Source: Nocardioides sp. 503 (GTDB taxonomy: Bacteria; Actinomycetota; Actinomycetes; Propionibacteriales; Nocardioidaceae). From it: a DNA stretch of 64,000 bases. This document shows positions 32,571 through 41,110 of this stretch, piece after piece; position 1 is the stretch's first letter; each line of letters starts with the position of its first letter. The position numbers were made by a program, and so were the translations under genes. The DNA lies in assembly GCF_004522095.1 (NCBI RefSeq), contig NZ_SPUI01000002.1, positions 310,001-374,000 of the forward strand, in the 5' to 3' direction. The notes under the pieces were generated by a model. It was not told the origin of the DNA. It saw nothing but the letters and a program-made list of their open reading frames with translations, and did not search any database.

Positions 32571-34131
32571 CGCGCTGTCCCTGTCCGATGCGCTCGACGC
32601 GCTGGTCGCCACCGCGGCGACCGCCGGCGTCGACGGCGCCACCGCGCGCCGCGAGGGGGAGTGCCTCGCCGCGACCATCGCCGAGCCCGCGCGCGGCGCG
32701 TTCGTCGACTGGTCCGTAGCGACGGGTCGCGACCGCTCGTCGGAGGAGTTCATGGACGCGGCCTCGCGGGGGCGCCGCTACCGCTCCGCGCCCACGCCGA
32801 CCATGGGCCAGCTCTCGCTGACCGGGTCGGCCCACGCGCCGGCGTACGCCCAGGCGCTGGCGGACGTCGCCCTGGCCGCGGCCACCCTCGGTGAGGAGAA
32901 CCCCCGCACCGTCGGCAACGCTGCCACCGCGGCGGCCGCCCAGCTGGGGGAGCCGCGCACCCCCGCGCCCAGCCTCGACCTGCCGCCGGCCCGCGAGCAG
33001 GTGCCCGGCGTCGGCGACCACTTCCTCGCGCAGATGATGGACCAGCTGACGCAGGTGCAGCGCAAGCTCACCAACCTCGACCTCCAGCAGCAGGCCACGC
33101 CCCCGGGGGTTGAGGAAGGCGCGCTAGCGCCTGTCTCGAAACCCCTCGAGCCCGGAGAGCCCGGTCGCCCCGGAGGTTTCGAGACGGTTGCTGCGCAACC
33201 TCCTCAACCACCGGAGGAGGAGCCCGCGGAGCCGGAGCCGGAGCCGAAGACGGTCGAGGAGCTGCTGGCCGAGCTCGACGAGCTGGTCGGGCTGACGGAC
33301 GTGAAGGCCGAGATCCACCGCCAGGCGGCGATCCTGCGCGTCGAGGGCCTGCGCAAGGAGGCCGGGCTGACCTCGCCGACGATCACGCGGCACATGATCT
33401 TCAACGGCAACCCCGGCACCGGCAAGACCACGGTGGCCCGGCTGGTGGCCGGCATCTACCGCGCGCTCGGCCTGCTCTCCAAGGGCCAGCTCGTCGAGGT
33501 CGACCGCTCCGAGCTCGTCGCGGGCTACCTCGGCCAGACGGCGATGAAGACCGCCGAGGTCGTGACCTCGGCCGAGGGCGGCGTGCTGTTCATCGACGAG
33601 GCCTACTCGCTGGCCGGCGACCAGTACGGCCAGGAGGCCATCGACACCCTGGTCAAGGAGATGGAGGACAAGCGCGACGACCTGGTCGTCATCGTCGCCG
33701 GCTACCCCGTCCCGATGGCCGTCTTCATCTCCCAGAACCCCGGGCTCGAGAGCCGCTTCCGCACCCAGATCGACTTCGCCGACTACACCGACGACGAGCT
33801 GGGCAAGATCTTCGGCGTGATGGCCAAGGCGGCGGAGTACGACGTCGACGAGACGGTCCTCGCGCGGCTCCGCGAGCTGCTCGGGGCGGTCCAGCGCGGG
33901 TCGAGCTTCGGCAACGCCCGCTACGTCCGCAACGTGCTGGAGGCCGCGATCGGCCGTCATGCCTGGCGCCTGCGCGAGATCGAGAAGCCCACCCTGGACC
34001 AGCTGCGCACGCTGCAGGCCGACGACCTGGACCAGGTCGTGCCCGACGGCCCGACCGAGCCGGTCGAGTGGGACCCCACCCCCGAGCCCGACGTCGAGCA
34101 GGACGCCCCCACCGAGGAGGAGCCCGCATGA
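32563..34131 (+). CDS. AAA+ ATPase of CbbX/SpoVK type with variable N-terminal region
   Basis: 522 residues. Residues 1-180 form a helical, unassigned N-terminal domain. Residues 181-218 are encoded by a pair of REP-like repeats in opposite orientation, giving a Pro/Glu/Gly-rich linker. Residues 225-505 are an AAA+ domain: LVGLTDVKAEIHRQAAILRV, Walker A GNPGTGKT (282-289), Walker B VLFIDEAYSLAG (about 342) and an arginine finger in ESRFRTQIDF. CbbX/SpoVK/EccA-type ATPases remodel protein assemblies as hexamers. Here it may act on the TelA or vWA components (inference). The stop overlaps the next start (ATGA). Confidence 0.93.
   Translation: MPDALSLSDALDALVATAATAGVDGATARREGECLAATIAEPARGAFVDWSVATGRDRSSEEFMDAASRGRRYRSAPTPTMGQLSLTGSAHAPAYAQALADVALAAATLGEENPRTVGNAATAAAAQLGEPRTPAPSLDLPPAREQVPGVGDHFLAQMMDQLTQVQRKLTNLDLQQQATPPGVEEGALAPVSKPLEPGEPGRPGGFETVAAQPPQPPEEEPAEPEPEPKTVEELLAELDELVGLTDVKAEIHRQAAILRVEGLRKEAGLTSPTITRHMIFNGNPGTGKTTVARLVAGIYRALGLLSKGQLVEVDRSELVAGYLGQTAMKTAEVVTSAEGGVLFIDEAYSLAGDQYGQEAIDTLVKEMEDKRDDLVVIVAGYPVPMAVFISQNPGLESRFRTQIDFADYTDDELGKIFGVMAKAAEYDVDETVLARLRELLGAVQRGSSFGNARYVRNVLEAAIGRHAWRLREIEKPTLDQLRTLQADDLDQVVPDGPTEPVEWDPTPEPDVEQDAPTEEEPA
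33105..33215. repeat. two REP-like elements in inverted orientation inside the AAA+ coding region
   Basis: Left unit starts gggggttgaggaaggcgcg and ends tctcgaaacccc (about 33105-33145). The right unit starts ggaggtttcgagacgg and ends cctcctcaacc (about 33172-33210). They have the ends of the intergenic REP family (ggttgagg...tcgaaacc) and face each other. The frame stays open through both, giving the linker GVEEGALAPVSKPLEPG and so on. Confidence 0.75.
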
Positions 34132-35414
34132 GCCAGGCCACCCAGGGCCGGCCGGCACCCGCCGGCGTGGTCACCCCCGCCAGCCGGGTCCGCTCGCAGG
34201 TCGCCATCGCCGGCAAGCCCGCCCCCGGGACCGTCGAGGACGTCCCGAGGCTGCTCAACCGCCTCCAGGTGCTCGGCGTCGCCACGTGCGTGGTGTTCGG
34301 CGTGGTCGCCGCGCTGCTCCAGCTGCTCGCCTGGCAGGCCAGCGGCCGCGCCGCCGACAACACCGAGCAGCTCGTGCGCGTGCAGCAGATCCAGTCCTCG
34401 CTGTTCCGCGCCGACGCGCTCGCCACCAACGCCTTCCTCGTCGGTGGGCTCGAGAACGCCGAGCAGCGAGCGGAGTACGACGCCGCGCTCGACCAGGCGC
34501 TGCGCCAGATCGCCGACGCCGCGGACGCCCAGCCGGCCGACCGCAAGGTCCTGGCCGACCTCAACACCGAGGTGGCGGCGTACGCCACGGCCATCACGCA
34601 GGCCCGCGACAACAACCGCCAGGGCTTCCCGATCGGCTCGCTCTACCTGCAGCAGGCCGGCGTCCAGCTGCGCGCCGATGCCGTGCCGATCCTGCAGGGC
34701 CTCAGCGACGCCAACACCGAGCGCGCCACGGACGAGATGGGCGGGCAGAACACCCTGCCGCTCTTCCTGGTCGGCCTCGCCGCGGTCGCGGTGCTGTGGT
34801 GGGTCAACCGGGAGCTGGCCAAGCGCTTCCGCCGCCGCGTCAACGTCGGCGTGGCGGTGGCGGCGCTGGCGATCACGGTGGTGACGCTCGTCGCGGTCGT
34901 GGTGAGCGCCGGCACCTCCAGCAAGCACGACGGGCTCCGCGACGGCAGCCTCACCCTGGCGATCGACGAGTCGGCGGCCCGCACCGCGGCCAACGACGCC
35001 AAGGCCGAGGAGAGCCTGCGCCTGATCGCCCGCGGCTCCGGCGCCACCGCCGAGCCGAAGTGGCAGGAGAAGGCCGCGGTCGTGGACGACAATGCCTCGC
35101 GCGAGACCCGTCTGCTGTGGCAGGACTACGTCGCGCTGCACGACGGGGTCGTCGCGAGCGACGACGAGGGCGACTGGAACGAGGCCGTCAGGCTGGCCAC
35201 GACCACGGACAGCGGCGGCACCAGCGCCGCGCTCACGGCGTTCGACCAGGCCTCCCAGGAGGTCGTGAGCGACGCGGCGGAGAGCACCGCCGACTCGCTG
35301 CGCTCCGGCGGGGTCGTGGCGTGGATGCTGATGATCGTGGCCCTGCTGGCGGGCCTCGGGGCGGCGGCGACCGTCGCCTGGGGAGTCGGCCAGCGGCGGA
35401 AGGAGTACGCATGA
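34128..35414 (+). CDS. glnX: GlnX-like membrane sensor protein
   Basis: 428 residues with four transmembrane helices (about 49-68, 209-226, 238-260 and 395-420) and two large extracytoplasmic loops (69-208 and 261-394) that are helical, like a chemoreceptor sensor. Between the middle helices is a short basic cytoplasmic loop (ELAKRFRRRVN). This topology and the position before glnH and pknG match mycobacterial GlnX, which links the amino-acid-binding lipoprotein GlnH to the kinase PknG. The ATG overlaps the AAA+ stop (ATGA) and its own stop overlaps glnH. Sequence similarity to GlnX is inferred from layout and context. Confidence 0.8.
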   Translation: MSQATQGRPAPAGVVTPASRVRSQVAIAGKPAPGTVEDVPRLLNRLQVLGVATCVVFGVVAALLQLLAWQASGRAADNTEQLVRVQQIQSSLFRADALATNAFLVGGLENAEQRAEYDAALDQALRQIADAADAQPADRKVLADLNTEVAAYATAITQARDNNRQGFPIGSLYLQQAGVQLRADAVPILQGLSDANTERATDEMGGQNTLPLFLVGLAAVAVLWWVNRELAKRFRRRVNVGVAVAALAITVVTLVAVVVSAGTSSKHDGLRDGSLTLAIDESAARTAANDAKAEESLRLIARGSGATAEPKWQEKAAVVDDNASRETRLLWQDYVALHDGVVASDDEGDWNEAVRLATTTDSGGTSAALTAFDQASQEVVSDAAESTADSLRSGGVVAWMLMIVALLAGLGAAATVAWGVGQRRKEYA

Positions 35415-36400
35415 GCAGGCGCGCACGTCCCCTGGCGGCCCTCGCTGTGGTGGCCGCCCTCGCCCTCGGGGCCTGCGGTGGCTACGACGAGACGGTGCCC
35501 AAGCCCCCGAAGCCGGTGGCGGGTGGACCCGTGGCGTCCGCGACGCCACCTGCCACGTGCCCTGACCCCACCGCCGACCCGACCCGCTCCTACGAGCCGA
35601 CCGGTGCGCTGCCGGCGCCCGAAGACCTGCCCCCGGGCAGCACCATGGCCGCGATCCGCAAGCGCGGCCGGCTCATCGCCGGGGTCTCGGCCGACACCTA
35701 CCTGCTCGCCTCCAACAACCCCTTCACCGGCCAGATCGAGGGCTTCGACATCGACATGGTCGAGCGGGTCGCGAAGGCGATCTTCGGCGACCCGAAGGCC
35801 TACGAGCTCAAGGTGATCACCGCCGGCGACCGGCTGAAGGTCCTGCAGGAGGGCACCGTCGACATCGTCGTGCGCAACATGACGATCAACTGCGCCCGCT
35901 GGCAGTCCATCGCCTTCTCCGCGGAGTACTACCGCTCGGGCCAGAAGATCCTCGTGCGCCAGGACCTGGCCGACAAGGGCGTGGACTCCGTCGCCGAGCT
36001 CAAGGGCGTCAGCGTCTGCGCGCCGACCGGCACCTCGAGCCTGGACAACATCCGGGAGCAGGCCCCCGACGCAGTGATCAAGGAGGCGGCGAACCACACC
36101 GGCTGCCTCGCGCTCTTCCAGCAGGGCACCGTTGCTGCCATCACCGGTGACGACACCGTGCTCGCCGGGCTGGCGGAGCAGGACCCGTACGCCGTCGTAC
36201 CGCCGCAGGAGACGTTCACCGACGAGCCCTACGGGATCGGCGTCAACAAGGAGAACGACGACCTGGTGCGCTTCGTCAACGGCGTGCTGGAGCGGATGCG
36301 CGCCGACGGCAGCTGGCAGGAGAGCTACGCGAGGTGGCTCCAGCCGGCGCTGAACGTCCCCGCGACCCAGCCGAAGCCCGTCTACGGCAGGACCCCGTGA
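35411..36400 (+). CDS. glnH: GlnH-like glutamate/aspartate-binding lipoprotein
   Basis: 329 residues. Type II signal peptide with lipobox LGAC and lipid-attached C22, a Pro/Thr-rich linker to about residue 75, then a family 3 solute-binding domain: MAAIRKRGRLIAGVSADTYL, GQIEGFDIDMVERVAKAIFG, DIVVRNMTINCARWQSIAFS, and YGIGVNKENDDLVRFVNGVL. It would sit on the outer membrane face and bind Glu/Asp/Gln. No ABC permease or ATPase is nearby. Together with GlnX and PknG this points to sensing, as in mycobacteria, and not uptake. ATGA overlap with the GlnX-like gene. Confidence 0.92.
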   Translation: MSRRARPLAALAVVAALALGACGGYDETVPKPPKPVAGGPVASATPPATCPDPTADPTRSYEPTGALPAPEDLPPGSTMAAIRKRGRLIAGVSADTYLLASNNPFTGQIEGFDIDMVERVAKAIFGDPKAYELKVITAGDRLKVLQEGTVDIVVRNMTINCARWQSIAFSAEYYRSGQKILVRQDLADKGVDSVAELKGVSVCAPTGTSSLDNIREQAPDAVIKEAANHTGCLALFQQGTVAAITGDDTVLAGLAEQDPYAVVPPQETFTDEPYGIGVNKENDDLVRFVNGVLERMRADGSWQESYARWLQPALNVPATQPKPVYGRTP

Positions 36401-37527
36401 CCCTGGCGGCGCCTGCGGCCCCGGGGCGGATGGGGCAGGCGCTGGAGCCGGCGGTGCTCCAGGCCTACCTCGGTGACCTCGAGGCCTGGGTCAGGGGCCG
36501 GCGCACCGAGCTCGACGAGCTCGACCAGGCCGCGCTCGCCGCCGGCCGCGGCGCCGACGTCGCCTCCGACATGGCGCTGTCGCTGGCGCTGTGGAAGGCG
36601 GTCTCCGACCGCTACCAGCTGGTCTTCGCGACGTGGGACGGCGGACGCGTGCTCCAGGCCGAGCGCGAGCGGATCTCCACGCTGATCTGGGGCCGCCTCG
36701 ACGGCGCCGCCTCGCTGCCGGGCAACCTCGTCGTCTCGCTGCCCGAGGCCTGCCGGCTCTCCGACGCGCTCGCGGGCCAGCTGCGCACCCGGCTGGCGCT
36801 CACGCCTGGTGCGGACGCCGCGGCCGCCCGCGTCCGCGGGCTGCGCGCCCAGTGCGAGCGGCTGCGCGACCAGGTGGGCCTGGAGCCCGCCGCCGGGCGC
36901 GACGGCGCGGTCCGCGAGCTCGCCGGCCTGATGAGCCGCCTGGAGACCATCGCCGAGAAGGCCCGCCGCGGTGCCGACGTCGGGGGACTGCTCGGCCCGC
37001 TCGAGATCGACGCGACCCGCTTCGAGCGGGACCTGATCGTCGGCAACGCGCGCCGCCGCGAGGCTCGCGGCCAGGTGCAGCAGGCCCGCGAGCTGCGCGC
37101 CGACCTCGAGGCCCGCGAGGCCGCGCTGGCCAGCCTCGCCGACACCTGCGTGCGCACGGTCGAGCCGGCCCCGCGCTACGCCGTCCCCGACGTCGACGCG
37201 CTCGGCCCGATCCCCAACACCCCCGAGGCCATCGGCCCCTACCTGCAGCGGCTCGACCGCGTGGGCCAGGCGATGAGCCTCGCCCAGGAGAAGTACGCCG
37301 CCGCGCTGGCCGACCTCACCGACCTCACCCAGCTGCTCGACGCCTACGTCGCCAAGGCGCGCGCCCTCGGGGTGGCCGACCGCGGCGACCTGCGCGAGAG
37401 CGAGCGCCAGGCCCGCCAGGTGCTGGGCCGCCGGCCCGCCCCCATCGCCGTCTGCCGCCAGCTCGTCACGACCTACCAGACCTGGCTCACCCAGGCCGGC
37501 ACCGCCTCCCACCAGGAGACCGCATGA
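36397..37527 (+). CDS. unknown helical protein between glnH and pknG
   Basis: 376 residues, soluble, Arg/Glu/Ala-rich and predicted nearly all alpha-helix with coiled-coil stretches (about 30-60, 150-200, 235-275 and 310-350, for example ARRREARGQVQQARELRADL). No signal peptide or catalytic motif. The GTG start overlaps the glnH stop and its own stop overlaps the pknG start (ATGA), so it is an integral part of the operon. In mycobacteria glnH is directly followed by pknG, so this gene is an addition. It could be an adaptor or scaffold between GlnX and PknG (inference). I do not recognise a family. Confidence 0.8.
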   Translation: MTLAAPAAPGRMGQALEPAVLQAYLGDLEAWVRGRRTELDELDQAALAAGRGADVASDMALSLALWKAVSDRYQLVFATWDGGRVLQAERERISTLIWGRLDGAASLPGNLVVSLPEACRLSDALAGQLRTRLALTPGADAAAARVRGLRAQCERLRDQVGLEPAAGRDGAVRELAGLMSRLETIAEKARRGADVGGLLGPLEIDATRFERDLIVGNARRREARGQVQQARELRADLEAREAALASLADTCVRTVEPAPRYAVPDVDALGPIPNTPEAIGPYLQRLDRVGQAMSLAQEKYAAALADLTDLTQLLDAYVAKARALGVADRGDLRESERQARQVLGRRPAPIAVCRQLVTTYQTWLTQAGTASHQETA

Positions 37528-39902
37528 CCACCTGCACCCAGCCCGGCTGCACGGGCACGATCACCGACGGCTACTGCGACGTCTGCGGCATGGCCCCGGC
37601 GGGTGCCGCGGGTGCCGCCCCGGCCGCCGGGATCGCGCCCGTGGCGCCCACGTCCACCCCCGCACCGGCCGCTGCGGCCGTCCCGGTGGCCGACGGCAGC
37701 CCGTGCGGTCAGCCCGGCTGCACCGGCACCATCGCCGACGGCTACTGCGACACCTGCGGCATGGCCGCCAGCGCCACTGGGTCGGCGGGTCCCGCAGCCG
37801 CCTTCGACGCCGACGCCGCGGTCTCGGCCCGCACGTCGTCCAGCCAGGTGCAGTCGGCCGCGATCGGCTCGCGGCGCGCGCAGGGCACCTCGTCCACCCA
37901 CCGCACCCGTGCCGGCTCGCAGCGCATGCGCGCCGCCCGGCTCGGCGCCGGCCTGACCGTCGTACCCCCCGAGCCGCCGGTCGACGCGAGCAAGGCCATC
38001 AACCCGAACCCCTCGGTGCCCGAGGACAAGCGGGTCTGCTCCAAGTGCGGCACCGAGATCGGGCGCTCGCGCGACGGCAAGCCGGGACGCAGCGAGGGCT
38101 TCTGCCCCCAGTGCGGCCAGGAGTTCTCGTTCTCGCCCAAGCTCCAGCCCGGCGACGTCGTCGGCGGGCAGTACGAGGTCGTGGGCGCGATCGCGCACGG
38201 CGGTCTCGGCTGGATCTACCTCGCCAAGGACCGCAACGTGTCCAACCGCTGGGTGGTGCTCAAGGGCCTGCTCAACTCCGGCGACCCCGACGCGCTGGCC
38301 GCCGCGATCGCCGAGCAGCAGTTCCTCGCGCAGGTCGAGCACCCGCTGATCGTCGAGATCTACAACTTCGTCACCCACGAGGGTGCCGGCTACATCGTCA
38401 TGGAGTACATCGGCGGCAAGTCGCTCAAGCAGATCCTCAAGCAGCGGATGAGGGACAACAACGGCGCCTACGCCCCGCTGCCGGTCGACCAGGCGCTGGC
38501 CTACCTGCTCGAGGTGCTGCCGGCGTTCCAGTACCTGCACGACCTCGGCCTGGTCTACTGCGACTTCAAGCCCGACAACCTGATCCAGGTCGGCGACGCG
38601 GTGAAGCTGATCGACCTCGGCGGGGTCCGGCGCATCGACGACCAGGAGTCGGCGATCTACGGCACGGTCGGCTACCAGGCGCCCGAGGTCGCCGAGGTCG
38701 GCCCGAGCGTGGCCTCCGACATCTACACGATCGGCCGCACGCTGGTCGTGCTGTGCATGGAGTTCCGCGGCTACCAGGGCACCTACCTGCACACGTTGCC
38801 GCCGCCGGAGTCCACGCCGCTGTTCGCCGAGCACGACTCGCTCTACTGGCTGATCGCCAAGTGCTGCGCGCCCGACCCGGCCGACCGCTTCGCGTCGGCC
38901 GACGAGCTGCGCACGCAGGTGCTCGGCGTGCTGCGCGAGGTCGTCGCGGGCCGCACCAGCGGCACCGCGCTGACCTCGGCGGCGTCGGTGCTCTTCGAGT
39001 CGCCCTCCACGTCGGCGTCCGCGCTGGAGTGGTCGCAGCTGCCCGACCTGAGGCCGGACACGACCGACGACCAGTACGCCTGGCTCTCCGGCATCGGCGC
39101 CGAGGACCCGAAGCAGCGCCTGGAGGACCTCGAGGCGGCGCCGGAGAACACCGCGGAGGTGTGGCTCGCCCGGGCCCAGGCCGCGCTCGAGCTCGAGGAG
39201 CCGGCCCGAGCCCGCGGCTACGCCGCCGACCTGCTCGCCCAGGACCCCTGGGAGTGGCGGGCCCTGTGGATGGACGGGCTCGCGACCCTGCAGCTGGAGG
39301 ACTGGGACACCGCCGCGGCGTCGTTCAACGCCGTCTACCAGCAGGTCCCCGGCGAGCTCGCGCCCAAGCTGGCGCTGGCCCTGGCATGCGAGCGCGGGGG
39401 ACAGGGCGAGATCGCGGAGCGGCTCTACGCCACGTGCGCCGCGACGGACGCGACGTACGTCGCCCCGGCGTCGTTCGGCATGGCGCGCGTGCGCACCCAG
39501 CGCCACGACCTGCAGGGCGCGGTCGCCGCCCTCGACATGGTGCCGAAGACCAGCCGGGGCTACCCCGAGAGCCGTCAGCTGCGCGCCGACGTGCTCCTGT
39601 CCGGGGACAGCACCGACCTCGCGCTGCTCGACCAGGCGATGCGCTCGATCGAGTCCGTGCCGATGGACCCGCGCACCCGCGAGACCTACAGCGTGCGGAT
39701 CCTCGAGCAGGCGTTGGCCGTGGTGGTGAGGAGCGCGCCGCGACCGGATGCGAAGGTAGGCGCTCACCCGGCGACCGAGGCGGGGCTGCGGGACGCGCTG
39801 GAGCGCTCGTTCCGGTCCCTCGCCCGTGATGCCACCGAGCTGCGGCAGCGCGTCGAGCTCGTCAACCAGGCCAACGCCGTACGGATGTGGACGCTGACAT
39901 GA
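37524..39902 (+). CDS. pknG: PknG-family Ser/Thr protein kinase
   Basis: 792 residues, cytosolic. Two extra N-terminal zinc ribbons (C4/C9/C18/C21 and C61/C66/C75/C78) precede the rubredoxin-like domain typical of PknG (C172/C175/C194/C197). Kinase domain about 210-470: GAIAHGGLGWIYLA glycine loop, VVLKGL with K247, E264, the atypical catalytic loop VYCDFKPDN (D347, K349, N352; no HRD Arg) and DLG (D364). A TPR domain fills about 560-792. PknG phosphorylates FHA-domain regulators of 2-oxoglutarate/glutamate metabolism in response to amino acids. Here the operon supplies an FHA protein and a PP2C as likely substrate and antagonist. Confidence 0.96.
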   Translation: MTTCTQPGCTGTITDGYCDVCGMAPAGAAGAAPAAGIAPVAPTSTPAPAAAAVPVADGSPCGQPGCTGTIADGYCDTCGMAASATGSAGPAAAFDADAAVSARTSSSQVQSAAIGSRRAQGTSSTHRTRAGSQRMRAARLGAGLTVVPPEPPVDASKAINPNPSVPEDKRVCSKCGTEIGRSRDGKPGRSEGFCPQCGQEFSFSPKLQPGDVVGGQYEVVGAIAHGGLGWIYLAKDRNVSNRWVVLKGLLNSGDPDALAAAIAEQQFLAQVEHPLIVEIYNFVTHEGAGYIVMEYIGGKSLKQILKQRMRDNNGAYAPLPVDQALAYLLEVLPAFQYLHDLGLVYCDFKPDNLIQVGDAVKLIDLGGVRRIDDQESAIYGTVGYQAPEVAEVGPSVASDIYTIGRTLVVLCMEFRGYQGTYLHTLPPPESTPLFAEHDSLYWLIAKCCAPDPADRFASADELRTQVLGVLREVVAGRTSGTALTSAASVLFESPSTSASALEWSQLPDLRPDTTDDQYAWLSGIGAEDPKQRLEDLEAAPENTAEVWLARAQAALELEEPARARGYAADLLAQDPWEWRALWMDGLATLQLEDWDTAAASFNAVYQQVPGELAPKLALALACERGGQGEIAERLYATCAATDATYVAPASFGMARVRTQRHDLQGAVAALDMVPKTSRGYPESRQLRADVLLSGDSTDLALLDQAMRSIESVPMDPRTRETYSVRILEQALAVVVRSAPRPDAKVGAHPATEAGLRDALERSFRSLARDATELRQRVELVNQANAVRMWTLT

Positions 39903-41110
39903 CTGACGCCCCTACCTGCCCCAACTGTGGGTCCGCCACGCCCGAGGGCACGCTGTTCTGCGAGAACTGCGGCTTCTCGCTGGGGGCGCCCCCCACCGGC
40001 GAGACCCCGCTCCCGGTCTCGCTCCAGGGCGGTGTCGCGCCCGACGCGAGCACCCCGATCGACGACGTGGCCCCGATCAGCGCGGCCACCCACGCGACGG
40101 GCGGCACGCCACCCGCGCCCGCCGCGTCGGGCCGCATCCCGTGCCGCACCTGCGGCGGCGAGGTCGGACCCGACGGCTACTGCGGCCAGTGCGGCACCAA
40201 GGCGCCCACCGAGCGCGACCACTTCCGCGAGGCCCCGGCGGCCTGGGTCGCCGGTGTCTGCGACCGCGGCATCCGCCACAGCCGCAACGAGGACGCCATG
40301 GCGCTGCTCGCCTCGCCCACCCCGGGGGAGCGGGCGGTGCTGCTGGTCATGGACGGCGTCTCCAACACCGATGACTCCCACATCGCCTCGCTCGCCGGTG
40401 CCCGTGCGGCGATCGAGGTGCTGCGGACCCCGCTGCCGCGGGGGATGGGCACGCCGGACAGCCGGATCGCCGCGGTGACGAAGGTCTTCGCCGACGCGGT
40501 CTCGGCCGCCAACGACGCCGTGGTCGCGACGGCACCGGCCGGCACCCCGACCCCGCCGTCGGCGACGTTCGTGTGCGTGGTCGTGGAGGGCTCGACGCTG
40601 TCCTTCGCCAACGTCGGCGACTCGCGGGCCTACTGGCTGCCCGACGGCGCCCCCGGCGTGCAGCTGTCGGTCGACGACTCCGTCGCCCAGCAGCTGATCG
40701 CCGCCGGCACCCCGCGCCACCAGGCGGAGACGTCGGCGCAGGCGCACGCGATCACCAAGTGGCTCGGACGCGACGCGCGCGACATCGCGCCGCGGGTGGG
40801 CACCCTCGACGTGAGCGGCCCGGGCTGGGTCCTGGTGTGCTCCGACGGCCTGTGGAACTACGCCTCGGAGCCCGAGGCGCTCGCCGAGCAGGTCCGCGCC
40901 AGCGGGGCGACCGATCCGGCCGCCCTCGCGCTCGCGCTGACCGACTGGGCCAACGCCCAGGGCGGGATCGACAACATCACGGCCACGCTGGCACGACTGG
41001 ACGGACCGGTTGCGGGGCAGGATGTGGTCACCGCGGCCCAGAGCGTCAGCGACCCGAACGCCGAGACCGCCGCCTACCCCGTCGTACCCCAGGAGGAGAC
41101 CCATGGCTGA
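39899..41110 (+). CDS. PP2C-family protein phosphatase with two zinc ribbons
   Basis: 403 residues. N-terminal double zinc ribbon: C7/C10/C21/C24 (CPNCGSATPEGTLFCENCG) and C81/C84/C94/C97 (CRTCGGEVGPDGYCGQCG), then a PP2C catalytic domain (about 115-375) with RHSRNEDAM, metal-binding Asp in VMDGVS (D151), NVGDSRAYWL, LVCSDGLWNY and GGIDNITATL. It would remove phosphate from Ser/Thr in a Mn/Mg-dependent way. ATGA overlap with pknG. It is the natural antagonist of PknG in this operon, and the ribbons shared with the kinase and the FHA protein suggest a common docking partner. Confidence 0.94.
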   Translation: MTDAPTCPNCGSATPEGTLFCENCGFSLGAPPTGETPLPVSLQGGVAPDASTPIDDVAPISAATHATGGTPPAPAASGRIPCRTCGGEVGPDGYCGQCGTKAPTERDHFREAPAAWVAGVCDRGIRHSRNEDAMALLASPTPGERAVLLVMDGVSNTDDSHIASLAGARAAIEVLRTPLPRGMGTPDSRIAAVTKVFADAVSAANDAVVATAPAGTPTPPSATFVCVVVEGSTLSFANVGDSRAYWLPDGAPGVQLSVDDSVAQQLIAAGTPRHQAETSAQAHAITKWLGRDARDIAPRVGTLDVSGPGWVLVCSDGLWNYASEPEALAEQVRASGATDPAALALALTDWANAQGGIDNITATLARLDGPVAGQDVVTAAQSVSDPNAETAAYPVVPQEETHG

